DNA from: Perognathus longimembris pacificus
Lineage: Eukaryota > Chordata > Mammalia > Rodentia > Heteromyidae
Direction: 5' to 3'
Length of the DNA: 64,000 bases
NCBI RefSeq assembly: GCF_023159225.1
Contig: NC_063184.1
Span: 12,761,528 to 12,825,527, forward strand
Part shown: one piece after another, positions 44,916 through 56,339 of the stretch
Numbering within the stretch: the stretch's first letter is position 1
Layout: every line of letters begins with the position of its first letter
Program-made: the position numbers and the translations under genes
The notes under the pieces: generated by a model
What the model was told of the DNA's origin: nothing
Databases searched by the model: none
Seen by the model: the letters and a program-made list of their open reading frames with translations, nothing else

Positions 44916-45939
44916 TAGTTGTGTGTTGTTGTTTTTTAATAAATGAGAGGTCCAGGTGTCCGAGGTCAGGGCTAGGCAGATCGCAGTTTTATAACTGTTC
45001 AATATGGTGATAGTAGATGACAGGTAATGGCACTGTCTGTGGTCTTTGAGGTGCGCAGTTAATTCTGTGCAACAAAGGGTGGCCCCCAATAAAGCTTAGT
45101 GTGGCCTTAATAAAGTAAAACCTCTTGGCAAATGTGAAGGAAACTGTTCTGATGGAGGATTACCCTACCATGGTAATCTTTGTGAGACTGCCAAGGTCTA
45201 AGTGTGTGGGAGTCAGTGATTGAGTATCTGAATATTCACCTTCCTATTTATTACTCGCTATTAGATGCATTCTTTTCCATCTAGGATTTCTGCCCACTTG
45301 AAAACTAAAAGATGCTAAGTCCTCAAACAATGCCTTTTTATCTGTGAGCTTTTATAGCCCCTGTGATAAAATTAATATTCATTGACTGAAAGTGTCCTGT
45401 AAGACCCATTATTGAAGTGAATCTTCAGACTGTCAGAGGGAGCAAGGAGCTCTCTTAATTTCCTTTTGACTGAGGAGGAGGTGGAGGAAGCAAAGGATGA
45501 AGTAATCTGCCTGCCCCAAATTGTACAGCTGGTAGCAGAGTGGGCAGATATGGAGCCTTATTTCTGGGATTAGTTTATCCTCGGGGCTTCCCTGTGACCC
45601 AGCAGTGCTGTCTCTTAATGGCTAAGCCTGGGATGTATTTAAGTCACTGTTTCTCTAATGAGATAGAAATCTTTGGGTAAATAATTACATCGTACGTCTT
45701 GACAGGCCCATACACCTTTATGGTCACCCCCAAATACTGGTCTCTGGGATGACTCATGAATATAATTGTAGTAATAAAAAGACCTCGGATCTCTAGCCAG
45801 GAGGAATGTGTACCATGAAGAAGCATAGACATTCAGTTCAGAATTTTTAAAATTAAAGTTGAACTTTAAAGCAATACTTGCTGTTACTATTCTGCCCTTT
45901 AAATTTTCGGGCACTTTGAGTTTTAAAAATGCAAATTGG
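44916..45939 (+). other. Unique intron sequence
   Basis: Two AATAAA words at about 45090-45115 without other signals; nothing recognised. Confidence 0.5.
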
Positions 45940-46053
45940 ACCGGGAAGTATGTCTCAAGAGGTAGAGCATTTGTCTACAAAGCATCAGGCCTTGAAGTCA
46001 AACCCTAGTATTTCCCCCTGTCCCATCCACAAAAAAAAAAAAAAAAAAAAAAA
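45940..46053 (+). mobile_element. ID-like SINE with long A tail
   Basis: tctcaagaggtagagcattt through caggccttgaagtcaaacc, then 23 A residues. Confidence 0.6.
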
Positions 46054-46094
46054 ATCCCAAACAACAACGATTGTAAGATTTTTAAAAAGATCTC

Positions 46095-46375
46095 TCAGGT
46101 TAGGCCTGGTGGCTCAGGGCTATAATCTCAGCTACTTGGAAAGTGATGACTATGATTTGAGGCCAATCTGGGCAACAAGTTAGTGAGACCTCATTTCAAT
46201 GAAAAAAGTTGTGTGTGGTAGTTCCCACTTGGCATCTCAGACTCGCAGAGGCAAAAGGAGAAGAAGATGGGGTCCAGTCTAGCCTGGGCAAAAGGAACAT
46301 CGTACCTGAAAAGAACTACCAATGAAAGCCCAAGGGAGGGCTCAAATGTAGAAAGGGCCAGGCTCTGAGTTCAAA
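46095..46375 (+). mobile_element. Two B1 units + ID composite SINE
   Basis: Two B1-like units (ggcctggtggctcagg; gtgtgtggtagttccc) and an ID end (ccaggctctgagttcaaag). Confidence 0.6.
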
Positions 46376-46499
46376 GCTTAACAGTTTTTCTTTCTTCATT
46401 GTTGTGAAGTCTTGGACTCAGAAATTAGCTATTGGGGAATTGGCAATGAGTATGGCTTCATCTTCTGCGTTACAGACTCAACACTGGCACCGTTAGCTT

Positions 46500-46760
46500 C
46501 TGAGTGTGCTCAGATCCTTATCATTGTATTGAGAAACATCTTAACGTCTTAAATCTAGATCCATGTGAAAGCAAAGAATCTCAACACTTCAGAGATGTTC
46601 ACTCTTTGTTGCGATTTGGCAGGGCTATAAACGAGTGTGATCAATGTGTAGAAAGAGACTTGTTGAATCAATGTGGGGCATTTATGAAATACACCGCAGA
46701 AAAGGCTTTCCATTTTGATTTGTATCTGCAACCACATAAAAGTTCTCACAGGCTCTGTGA
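46500..46760 (+). pseudogene. Possible degenerate C2H2 zinc-finger relic
   Basis: An open stretch translates with finger-like pieces: ECDQC, then QCGAF, then EKAFHFDLYLQPHKSSH, which fits F-x5-L-x2-H-x3-H. The Cys pairs and linkers are not regularly spaced, so at best this is a decayed KRAB-ZNF retrocopy. It could also be chance. Confidence 0.22.
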
Positions 46761-46854
46761 TGTGCTAGTTTTTAAGAGAAACAAAAAAATAAATATATTT
46801 TGATTTGATTAAGCAGGCCTGTAAGCTCTCTAAAAGCCTGTAGGATTTGTGTTC

Positions 46855-47145
46855 ACATGGGGTTTGAACTCCAGGCCATGGCTCCACGTCACTGGAGCCA
46901 AACCTCAGCAGGCCCTTCTTGTGAATAGGGTCTCAAATGTATGCCTGGGCTGGCTCGGACCTTGATTCTTCTGTTTATGTTTCTTGTCTACCATCGGTGA
47001 CAGTTGCACACCACCGTGCCCACCTTTTTATTGGTGGAGATGAAGGTCTCACAAACTTTTTGCATGGGCTAACCTTGAACCTGGATCCTGTTGATCTCAG
47101 TTTCTTGAATAGCTAGGATTATAGGTGTGAGCCACTATGTCCAGG
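46855..47145 (-). mobile_element. ID + two B1 units composite SINE
   Basis: Inverted three-part copy with gcacaccaccgtgcccacc and ggattataggtgtgagccac. Confidence 0.6.
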
Positions 47146-47361
47146 TAGAGATTAGGGCTTTCTTGTTTGGGGCTCAAACTCAGTACCTGGCACTTTTGCC
47201 TCAAGTCCCGAGATTAAGGTCCTTTGAAAAATAACACAGCTATTCATTTATCAATTGTTTTTTTGGGGGGTGTAAAACATATTTTTCTGTGTATGTCTTT
47301 TCGAAGTGGAAATTTTCCTGTGTAGGCTGTCAGCATTTGCTTAGGAAAATATTTTTCTTTG

Positions 47362-47460
47362 TGGTAGGGTCTCACAATGTAGCCCAGGCTCATCTTGAAC
47401 TTAATACTATTGCCTCATCTTCTCAAGTGCTGGGGTGCTGGGATTATAAGCAGGTGCCAG
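47362..47460 (-). mobile_element. B1-like SINE
   Basis: gggtctcacaatgtagccca and gtgctgggattataagcagg. Confidence 0.68.
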
Positions 47461-47589
47461 GGAAAGTCTTTACAGAAAAATAGCAGTGGTATAAGAAGCC
47501 ATGCAAGAAAAGCGAATCTATTTGCTTCATTTCTTCACACCATATTTCTTTTCTTTTTACTTCGTCTTTTTTTTTTAAATTTTATTTTG

Positions 47590-47752
47590 GGCCAGTACTG
47601 GGGTTTGAACTCAGGGCCAAGAGCTCTTCCTTAGCTTTCACTCAAGACTGGTACTCTACCTTTGCCACACACATCTTCACTTCTGGCTTTTGCTGGTTTA
47701 TTCTCAGCCTCCTGAGTAGCTAAGGTTGCAGGTGTGAGCCACCAGTATCCAG
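47590..47752 (-). mobile_element. 7SL-Geo SINE with internal deletion
   Basis: The middle (attggagataagagtct ... ggctttgaac) is lost, so the Geo half joins the 5' 7SL end. Confidence 0.78.
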
Positions 47753-49077
47753 CTTCACATCTCATTTCTTAGGTGGGAAATATTATCTCCAGATGAAAGG
47801 TCAAAAGGTCTAGAAAGCACTCTAGCTACAATTAAAATCCGCACCTATTTTATTCGTAAAGCTTCATGCTGCCTGTAATACTGATCTTTTCGTATCTTAT
47901 CCTCACATGGACTTGCAATCACGAGGAGTAAGTAGACTGTTTCCCCAGAACCAAATGGAAAATCCTTCTGGGGGTGAGCTGCCTGGGAGCTGCCTGGTTT
48001 GGAGCTGGTCTGTGGTGGACTTCCTCATTCTTCTCCTGCACCCTCGGGGTTTCTGGCAGGCTCCTTCCGCTGGGTAGCCGGTGCATTAGTGCTTCTCACC
48101 TGTGGGTGGAGATTCTCATCAGTGTTCGGAAAATAATCCTTGCTTGGTTGTAGGAGGCTGGCTGGGTTGGTTTTCTTTCCTTTTTTTTTTTTTCCTCTTG
48201 CCAGCCCTGGGAGCTAGGAGCTGGGTTCTATTTCCTTCCTCACTGATTCCAACCACCCTGACACAGCCTACCTCAGTTTCCCTTCCCTTCATCACCAGTT
48301 ACTGTCATCAAGCCACTGCCTCCACTCTGGACCACCTGACCCCTTCTTTTTCCTCCTGGCATAGACGCTCTGGGCCTGAGGCATGCCCCGGCTCTGTCGG
48401 ATGGAGCCTAGGAGATTAGGGCAGGAGAGAGGCGGGGCTGCTGGGTGATGGGGCCAGAGGGACTGCTTTCTGCAAGCTTTCTTGGATCCTGGCATCGGAA
48501 GGGAAATGGTTTGCAGCGCTGGAATCTCCATCCTTCACCCTGTAGTTCTTGGCAGACATTCTCTCTGGAGTGGTGACAGTTGGGCTGGGCATTTGTTCCA
48601 CTCCTCCAAGCGTGGAGAGTCCATTGAAAGCCATGGTTGGAAAGTGTGTTCTCAGTGGCGAGGGGGAGTCACCTCCACGCAGCTCCCCAGGAGGAGACCA
48701 AGGAAGTTCATGCCTCCGCCTGGATGGCACGAGGCCTGAATCCTCAGTGCACATGAGGTGCCTGTGCAAGGCTGGAGAGAGAAGGGCTGCCATTGGCCAT
48801 TGAGGTAGGACCTCATGAGACCTGAACTCTGATAGGCTCATCAACTCAATTATAATTCCATAAAATGTTCGTTTTCAACCATCCAAGGCATCGGAATGGA
48901 ATGAAGGAAATAGGATTTTTAATAGCATTATTGTATTATTTTGTACAGTAAACATTGGACCAAATCTATTGCTGAACAGTGGAAGAAGGTACCTTTCCAG
49001 GATTGAAATTAATTCATAAAAATGCTCCCTGGACTCTTCACCATTTTTTTTAAATACATAGTTTTACTGATGATTGC
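47753..49077 (+). other. Repeat-poor, GC-richer intron block
   Basis: About 1.3 kb without SINEs, richer in GC than its surroundings (strongest at 47960-48840), with a T-run at 48181. A 142-codon open frame on the minus strand (48416-48844) has no recognisable domain. It may be an enhancer or alternative exon, or nothing. Confidence 0.4.
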
Positions 49078-49285
49078 TAGGAGATGGTAGCTCACTTTGT
49101 AATCCTACCTACTTAGGAGGCTGAGATTGGGAGGATCTAAATTTGAAGTCATCATGGGCAGAGAGGTCTTTGAGACACCATCTCCAGTTAACCAGAAGAA
49201 AATAGCTGGAGGTAAGGCTCAAGTGGTAGAATACAAGCTAGGAGCAAGCAAGCCATGCAAAGACCCAAGTTAAATCTCTGGTACC

Positions 49286-49286
<1 letters not shown>
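49078..49286 (+). mobile_element. 7SL-Geo SINE
   Basis: Diverged; the 3' end becomes a CA array. Confidence 0.8.

Positions 49287-49327
<41 letters not shown>
49287..49327. repeat. (CA)20 microsatellite
   Basis: Pure array extending a 7SL-Geo 3' end. Confidence 0.95.
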
Positions 49328-49329
<2 letters not shown>

Positions 49330-49577
49330 GAGAGAGGACTCAATCTCTTTTTAATCCTGAAGTCCAGGACCATGGTGGTAGGAAGCACAGATTCAGGGAA
49401 GGGGTGAACCTGTGTTACATGCTAGTTGAGCATGTTGTATCACTGTCACTTTCAGTTTGTGTGCCACAGAGAAGCCTTGCAAGTTCCGCCCTGTTTTCGA
49501 TCTGTAGAATTGGTTTTGTGGTATCTACATAGGTGGCTGTGGTTTTTACAAGATGATCGATGAAATACAAGCACCTT

Positions 49578-49790
49578 ACCAGGCACCCGTGACTCACACC
49601 TGGAATCCTAAACTGCTCAGGAGGGAGGCTGAGATTTGAAAAGCCAGCTTGGGAAAATCTGTGAGACTCCAATTAACAACCCCCAAAAGCCAGAAGTGGT
49701 GCTGTGCCTCAGTGGTAGAGTGCTAGCCTTGAACACAGAAGTTCAGAAACAGCATCCAGGACCAGGGTTCAAGCCCCAGGACCAGCACAA
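49578..49790 (+). mobile_element. 7SL-Geo SINE
   Basis: Full length, followed by a T-run at 49793-49805, which suggests insertion at a T-rich site. Confidence 0.82.
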
Positions 49791-50051
49791 TTTTTTTTTT
49801 TTTTTAAAGAAATGCAAGCACCTTGAAAGAAACTTGCAGTTGTATCAACCCCAGGTTAAAGGACTTACATGCAATAACTTTCTCCTCCCTGGGTATGCAG
49901 TACTCTAGAGTCTAGAGTCCTATGGCCAATAATGAGCTGCTTGCCAGGGTCTGTGTATGTCATCAGCTCACTGTCACCGCTTCTCACATGCTGGCTGGCA
50001 TGTTGTATTTCAACCCCTTTTTACAACTACTTTAAAGAAATAATAATAAGC

Positions 50052-50265
50052 TCGGTGCTGGTAACTTATGCCTGTAATCTTAGCTATTCAGGAAGGTGAG
50101 ATCTGAGGATTGTAGTTCGAAGCCCACATGGGCAGGAAAGTCTGTCTCAAACTAAACACCAGAGAACCCAGGATGGGTGCTGTGGCTAAAGTGGTAGAGT
50201 GCTACCTTTGAGTAAAAGAGCTCAGGGATAGCACCCAGACCTTGCGTTCAAGCGCCATGACCAAC
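50052..50265 (+). mobile_element. 7SL-Geo SINE
   Basis: Full length; the tail carries a GGAA array from 50286. Confidence 0.82.
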
Positions 50266-50285
50266 GAGAGAAAGAAATTAATGAA

Positions 50286-50350
50286 GGGAGGGAGGGAGGA
50301 AGGAAGGAAGGAAGGAAGGAAGGAAGGAAGGAAGGAAGGAAGGAAGGAAG
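50286..50350. repeat. (GGAA)n microsatellite
   Basis: About 15 units extending a 7SL-Geo tail; GGAA arrays can bind ETS factors. Confidence 0.95.
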
Positions 50351-50929
50351 AAGTATGACTTTGGTGGAGATGGAATAACTTGTTTGATGAAGAAAAATGT
50401 ATGCAAGCAAAACCCTTAAACCTGTTAGTATTAGCATGGAATGGCAATGTGGAGAATTCAATCAGGAAATATCCTGTTAAAGACAACAGCTGTTGATTTT
50501 TCAATCCACAATTTTATTATGTCTGAATGAAAAAGGAACCATCTTTCCAGTGAGGAAATGGGGGAGAACACAAACTGCTTCTCTAATCTGATCAGGTTTC
50601 CTTCTTGGTTGTCTGACTTTGGGAGTAAAGCAGCATTGGCATTTGATTATTTTCCTGAGAGACTTCAGTGACACTGTCAGAGTGGATGACAGAGCTGCTG
50701 ATCTGGGCATTTTCCCAGACCCTTTACTGTGGCTCCTGCTGCTCTCTGAATCATGAGGAGGTGGCTGCTTGGGTAATGGGCAAGGAATTAGCAAAGCAGC
50801 ACCCTAAGATACATTTGAGACACATTCATGCTTAAAGCAGTGAGAAATTGGCTTCATGATAGATATCATGCACTATCAAGTAAATCTTCCCACGTCTACT
50901 CAATGTCTGGTATTTTAAAAATCTTCCCT
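50351..50929 (+). other. Unique intron sequence
   Basis: Nothing recognised. Confidence 0.5.
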
Positions 50930-51017
50930 CAGTCAGGCACTGAAGGCTCAACCTGTAATCCTACCTCAAATTGCCAGATACCATAAGGTTCTTTTATACT
51001 GACAAAATGTTAGCATT

Positions 51018-51262
51018 GCCAGGTGTCAGTGGTTCACACCTGTAATCGTAGCTATTCAGGAAGCTGAGATCTGATGATTAAGGTTCGAAGCCAGCCCATG
51101 AAGGAAAGTCCATGAAACTCTTAGACACAATTAACTACAAAAAAAAAAAAAAGAAAAAGAGCCAGAAATGGAGTAAAGCGAAAAGAAGAGTGCTAGCCTT
51201 GAGCAAAAGACACTCAGGGATAGCTCCCAGGCACTGAGTTCAAGTCCCAGGACCAACACACA
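51018..51262 (+). mobile_element. 7SL-Geo SINE
   Basis: An A-run of about 14 bases separates the halves. A short fragment of the same family (about 50930-50975) lies just upstream. Confidence 0.82.
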
Positions 51263-51403
51263 CACTAAAAAAGTGTTTCAGTGTCAAATAGTTGTGCATG
51301 GGAACAGTGAGGGGCTCACATTTGTGTAGCTTGTTGTAACAACCTACTCAGCAGCCTTACAAATAAAATTGTTGTTTTTTTTCTTTTAAAAAAGTAATTT
51401 GAG

Positions 51404-51583
51404 GCTGGGAATATGGCCTAGTGGTAGACTGCTTGCCTCACATACATGAAGCCCTGGGTTCGATTTGTCAGCACCACATATATAGAAAAAGGCAGAAGTG
51501 GTGCTGTAGCTCAAGTGGTAGAGCAAAAAGAAACCAGGGACAGTGCTCAGGCTTGAGTTCAAGCCCCAGGACTGGCAAAAAAG
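51404..51583 (+). mobile_element. IDL-Geo SINE
   Basis: Flanked by aaagtaatttg and aaagtaaattg, a probable 11-bp target-site duplication. A small deletion lies after gtagagc. Confidence 0.88.
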
Positions 51584-51734
51584 AAAGTAAATTGTAAGGC
51601 TACCTCAGATCATCCGCTCCCCAGCCCCTGGTCTTTCATCCATTCTCTTTGCTGTGTGATTTCTAGTAAACTGCTGTTTTGTCATTGTCTTGATAGGCGT
51701 CCTTCTCATGTTCCACACTGAGGTTCTTCTAATT

Positions 51735-52175
51735 AAAAGTAACTTTTCAGTACTGAGATTTGAAACTCTGGACCCTGTGTTGCTAGGTTTTTACCACCTA
51801 AACCACTTTCCTAGCCCTTTTCTTTTTAGTTTATTCATTTATTTAGTGCCAGTCCTGGGTCTTGAACTCGGGCCTAAGCACTGCTCCTGAGGTTTCAAAG
51901 CTGGCACCCTTGTCACTTGAGCCACAGCTCCACTTATGATTTTATTTGGGGGAGGGGACATAGTTAATTGGAGATAAGAGTCTCAAGGACTTTTCTGCTC
52001 CAGCTGGCTTTAATCCTCAGATCTCAGCTTCCTGAGCAGCTAAGATGACAGGCGTGAGCCACCAACTCCTGGCCTTTAGTTTGTTTCACATATGCTATGA
52101 TTGCTTTGCTCACCTTAGACCATAATACTCCAGCCTCCCCTTCCTGATTAGCTGAGATTACAGGAATGCACCACT
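51735..52175 (-). mobile_element. B1+ID composite SINE split by 7SL-Geo
   Basis: ID half at 51735-51815 (ttaccacctaaaccactttc) and B1 half at 52075-52175 (gattagctgagattacagg). Confidence 0.55.
51846..52074 (-). mobile_element. 7SL-Geo SINE nested in a B1-ID composite
   Basis: It separates an ID half (51735-51815) from its B1 half (52075-52175). Confidence 0.8.
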
Positions 52176-52199
52176 ATACTCACCTCCGACTTAACAATC

Positions 52200-52310
52200 T
52201 TTTTTCTTTTTCTTTTTCATTTCTTTATTGTTAAAGTGAAGTACAGAGGGGTTACAGTTTCGTATGTAAGGTAGTGAGTACATTTCTTATCCAACTTGTT
52301 ATAAAAATTT
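52200..52310 (-). mobile_element. LINE-1 3' terminal fragment
   Basis: It contains gtacagaggggttacagttt and gtaaggtagtgagtacattt, the same terminal motif seen at 26185, after a T-rich tail. Confidence 0.7.
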
Positions 52311-52344
52311 TTAATTAGTGAATTTTTCTCCCTCTTGAGATTGA

Positions 52345-52432
52345 GGTATAGTATGTTGCTCCAAGCTGGCCTTGACTTTTCAATCCTGCCATAGCTTTCT
52401 TTAATAACCATGTGCCACCACACCTGGCCTAC
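52345..52432 (-). mobile_element. B1-like SINE
   Basis: ccaagctggccttgactttt and catgtgccaccacacctggc. Confidence 0.65.
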
Positions 52433-52649
52433 ACAGCTTTTAAAAAATACCAATGTTTCATGCCTTTCTCCACACCTATTTAAAAGGATTCTATAGGCGG
52501 TAGCACTCATAGTGCCCAGTTAGGGTACATTCTGAGAAGTGTGTCATTAGGCATTTCCCAGGTTGATTCTTTTTTTTGTTTTGTTTTGTTATGTTTTGTT
52601 TTTCGCCAGTCCTGGGGTTTTTCTTTCTCCCTTTGATTTAAGGTTTGTG

Positions 52650-52856
52650 TTTTTTTTTTTTTTGCCAGTTCTGGACCTTGGACTCAGGGCCTGAGCACTG
52701 TCCCTGGCTTCTTTTTGCTCAAGGCTAGCACTCTACCACTTGAGCCACAGCGCCCCTTCTGGCCATTTTCTGTATAAGTGGTGCTGGGGAATTGAACCCA
52801 GGGCTTCATGTATATGAGGCAAGCACTCTTACCACTACGCTATATCCCCAGCCCCC
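52650..52856 (-). mobile_element. IDL-Geo SINE with target-site duplication
   Basis: CCCAGGTTGATTCTT flanks the region at 52557-52571 and 52857-52871. A stray cgccagtcctgggg at about 52606 lies between the left duplication and the element, so a partial second tail or template jump is included in the insertion. Confidence 0.88.
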
Positions 52857-53204
52857 CAGGTTGATTCTTATATGACCCCAGGGGGTCTGAGCCCCAGGCA
52901 ACTTTGAGGATTAGAAGTGGAACTGACCTGAGGGTTAGTCATTCATCCTTAGGGTGTATACCAACTCCCATGAATGATGTTTATCCAAAAACAAGAGTTA
53001 TGAGAATAGGTGAATGAGGAATTTTAATCCTAGTGTCAGGGCATGAGAGAATAGATACTTTTAACTACAAAAATATTTTAGCTACAAAACACTTAGAGAC
53101 AGAGCCGGAGACTTTGCATTTTTTATTTTATTGCTTACTGTAAGTAATTGCTAAATCTACTTTTATACAGCATTGATTTACACAGGATTTATTTATCTAC
53201 TTGT

Positions 53205-53383
53205 TAATTTATTTTGTGCCAGTACTGGCGCTTGAATTCCGGGCCCTCTCATTCCCACTTGGTTTTTGTGCGTGGCTGGCCTCTAACACCTCCTGTCTCT
53301 TTTTTGCTGGTTCATTGGAGACAAGAGTCTCCCAGATTTGCCTGACCAGACTGACTGAACCAGGATTCTCGGACCTCCATCTC
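53205..53383 (-). mobile_element. 7SL-Geo SINE, truncated at the UQCRB retrocopy
   Basis: The inverted copy stops at acctccatct, where the poly(A) of the UQCRB pseudogene begins; the 5' end of the 7SL half is missing. Confidence 0.75.
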
Positions 53384-53406
53384 TTTTTTTTTCTTTTTTT
53401 TTTTTT

Positions 53407-53873
53407 GGTCATAAGATATTTATTTAAATAATTCTTAAATTGTAAGTTTCAGGTTTAATTGACCTCATAGATTCTCTGAGGACAATTACATTCACAGATT
53501 CCAACTATGGGATTACTTCTTTGTCCATTCTTCTCTCTCTTTTCTTTCCCGAATATCCTCCTTCAGGTATGGTTCAAGGTAGAATTTGTCCTCTTCGTAT
53601 TTTTTCCACTGTTCCTTAGGCAAGATCTGTTGCCTCATGGACAGGTCCAGAGCTCTCTTGATGCGAAACATCCTGTCATTATAAAGTTTCTCAGGAAGCC
53701 TTCTTTCTTATGGCTTCTTTCATATCTTCATTCTCATCTATGGTATCATCTCGCATTAACCCCAGTCTGTTGGATCCTGCAGCATTGTAATACCATTTTC
53801 GAACACCATCCAGCCACCACCCGAGGCTGAAACAGCAGACCTGCCTGCCATTATGACCCAAGAATGAAGCGTT
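53407..53873 (-). pseudogene. UQCRB: UQCRB processed pseudogene
   Basis: Read on the minus strand from ATG 53851 to TAA 53513, this is a copy of UQCRB, the 14-kDa ubiquinol-binding subunit 7 of respiratory complex III. Recognisable blocks are [58 protein letters not shown] and RERKEREEW. The 3' UTR follows with AATAAA at 53419-53424 and a poly(A) tail (T-run 53384-53406 on the plus strand). It has no introns. The frame is broken by a 1-base loss near 53817-53821 and a 4-base gain near 53701-53710. The 339-base span against 336 in the gene agrees with these two changes. It is an L1-type retrocopy, presumably not functional. It sits next to a 7SL-Geo SINE whose 7SL end is cut off. I saw no target-site duplication. 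Confidence 0.92.
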
Positions 53874-53886
53874 GCCTTTTTTTCTT

Positions 53887-54088
53887 TATTTTTATTTTTT
53901 GCCAGTCCGAGGGCTTGAACGCAGAGCCTGGGCACTGTCATTGAGCTTCTTCTGCTCTAGGCTAGCACTCTACCGCTTGAGCCACAGCGCCCCTTCTGGC
54001 TTTTCGGTATATGTGGTATTGAAGAATCGAACCCAGGGTTTTATGCATGCGAGGAAAGCACTCTACCACTAAGCCACATTCCCAGCCC
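53887..54088 (-). mobile_element. IDL-Geo SINE
   Basis: Full-length inverted copy starting 14 bases beyond the 5' end of the UQCRB retrocopy. Confidence 0.88.
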
Positions 54089-54217
54089 AGATCTCTACCT
54101 AGAGAGTAGCTTTTAGATCATAACACAAGCCCTTATCTAGAAGCCTGAATACTGTATGGTCATTCTGGGAGTTAACTAGTTTTTTTTCTTTTATTTACTT
54201 ATTTGTTTATATTTATT

Positions 54218-54320
54218 TATTTGTTGAAGCATAGTCTAGCTAGTTAGCCCAAGTTGTCCTTGAATTCCTGCCGCAGCCTCCCAGATTCTGAGATTAGAAG
54301 GTGTACATACACTGCACCCA
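54218..54320 (-). mobile_element. B1-like SINE
   Basis: tagttagcccaagttgtcct and cgcagcctcccagattctga. Confidence 0.65.
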
Positions 54321-54364
54321 ACCAGCCTAGTAGAAGTATTAGATTTTCTGAAAAATAACTACAG

Positions 54365-54475
54365 ATCCCAAAGAGCTGAGGTCATGACTCAATTGATAGA
54401 GCACCTGCCAGCCAAGATAAGGCCCTGAGGTCAAACCTCTGGACTGCTAATAATAATAATAAAATAATAATTGTA
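54365..54475 (+). mobile_element. ID-like SINE
   Basis: gatagagcacctgccagcc, aggccctgaggtcaaacc, then an AAT array. Confidence 0.58.
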
Positions 54476-55228
54476 ACCTTTGATTGCAATTAGCAAATCA
54501 ACACTTGGCTAATAAGGACAAGCTTAATATAGCCAAGATAGGGCCATAACTATCTGTTCTTGACTTTAAGAATTCTGAAAACTACTAGCAAGCTCTTGGT
54601 TCCAGAAATGCTTTCGAATTGAAGGCAGAATACGATTCAAAACCATTTTTTATAAAGAACCGCAACCTGGTTTTTCTTACCTTCAGAGGAAGTGGAAAGG
54701 GTAGAGAAGGGGCTACTTTTTGAAAAAGTGGCCTCTCTTTGAAGATGGGGGACAGGCAAGATGGTTTTATCTTCCCAGCATTTCGACCTTACTGTGGGGC
54801 TAATGGGAAGGAACCAGTCTTGTTTTTTTCCAGGTGACTACAAAGCCAGCAGCAATGGACAAAGTTCAAGAGTCAGCTTAGGGATGCGGGAAGTTAGATT
54901 ACCCCAATAGTGTGATAAGGGATTGCCAGACTGAAAATTACTAAACCACCAGCACTGGTGGCAGGTTAGGGAGTGTGTTCTCCCCTTCAAACACTTAACA
55001 AACATTTCCGATAATTATAAACTATGACCAAGAGGGAAACACACAAGTTTCTTGGTGGAGATGTTTTCAAGTGTGTTAGAGATGGTCACCTGCTAATGGG
55101 AAAGGTGGCTTAGAGTAGACTGGGGAAAGGTGAACAATGAAGTTCCTGGGGGGAGGGGAGGGGTGGAATGGGGAAATCCTAGGCAAAGCTCACGTCCACT
55201 TAAAAAATTAAAGATTAAATTTTCTTTG
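54476..55228 (+). other. Unique intron sequence
   Basis: Nothing recognised apart from a G-rich run at 55149-55165. Confidence 0.5.
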
Positions 55229-55424
55229 GGGCTGGGAATGTGGCTTAGTGGTAGAATGCTTGCCTAGCATGCACAAAGCCCTGGGTTCGATTCCTCAGCG
55301 CCACATACACAGAAAAAGCCAGAAGTGGTGTTGTGGCTCAAGAGGTAGAGTGCTAGCCTGGAGCAAAAGGAAGCTAGGGACAGTGCTCAGGCCCTGAGTT
55401 CAAGCCCCAGGACTGGCCAAAACA
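55229..55424 (+). mobile_element. IDL-Geo SINE
   Basis: Full length, with attttcttt and actttcttt as imperfect flanking repeats. Confidence 0.9.
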
Positions 55425-55627
55425 AACAAACGCAAACAACTTTCTTTTGATGGAAAGAGTAGTCTCCCATATCGTAATCCCCATCTTTGTTTCTTAACCA
55501 TTTCCAAAAAAAAGAACAGACAACCCCAAACTTTAAAAAGTAGACTTATAAGGGAAAGGTCAGATCTTTGAAGGAAGGGGGGGGGGGGGAATTATATGTG
55601 TGGTGGTTCTACAAAATGGCATATATA

Positions 55628-55769
55628 CTCTTACCTCAAATAAACCACTTAGAAAAAGTCGGAAGTGGCACTGTGGCTCAAGTGGTAGAATGCTAGCCTT
55701 GAGCACAGAGAGGCTCAGGGACAGAGGACAGCCCCTGAGTTCAAGCCCCAGGACCAGCAAAAAAAAAAA
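55628..55769 (+). mobile_element. 7SL-Geo SINE, 5' truncated
   Basis: It keeps aaaccacttagaaaaagtcgg and the full Geo half with a pure A tail. Confidence 0.82.
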
Positions 55770-56339
55770 GTAGTAGGGTTAGTGAAAATAGTGAAAGGGG
55801 TTGTATTGATCCAGACACCTTGTATTTTTCTTTTTAAAACGTGTTGTCGAACAACAACTCCTTTCTACAACTATTTAAAGATAATAACAATTGAATTAAT
55901 AAAAAATAAATAAAATAGTATATATAATCCAACAACAGATCATCCTCACACACAAAACTACTATGGCGATATGAAATAGATTTTAGTAAAAGAGTGTTAT
56001 TGAAATCACCGTGGTTATCTGTACACTTCTGCCTGAATCTGTCTACAAAGTAAAACAAATGGACAGACCAGTGCCTAAAGTAGCTGGAAGTGCATTCAAT
56101 TTTCACTCAAATAAAAATGGGAGTGGCCCAGTGCCAAGAACATTCTTGGATACATGTATTTGGATATTTTAATTTTATTTTAGCTCCCTCAATTGAAACA
56201 GTTGAAATTCTTCTTGAAGCCAAGCTTCTATAGAACAAGCATTATTTCTTCATTTTGTTGTTTATTTTCTAAATTAAAAGAAAATTATACATCTACAAAA
56301 ATATGTCACCCAAATCTCACATTATCCCTAAAACTCAGA
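55770..56339 (+). other. Unique AT-rich intron sequence
   Basis: Nothing recognised. Confidence 0.5.
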
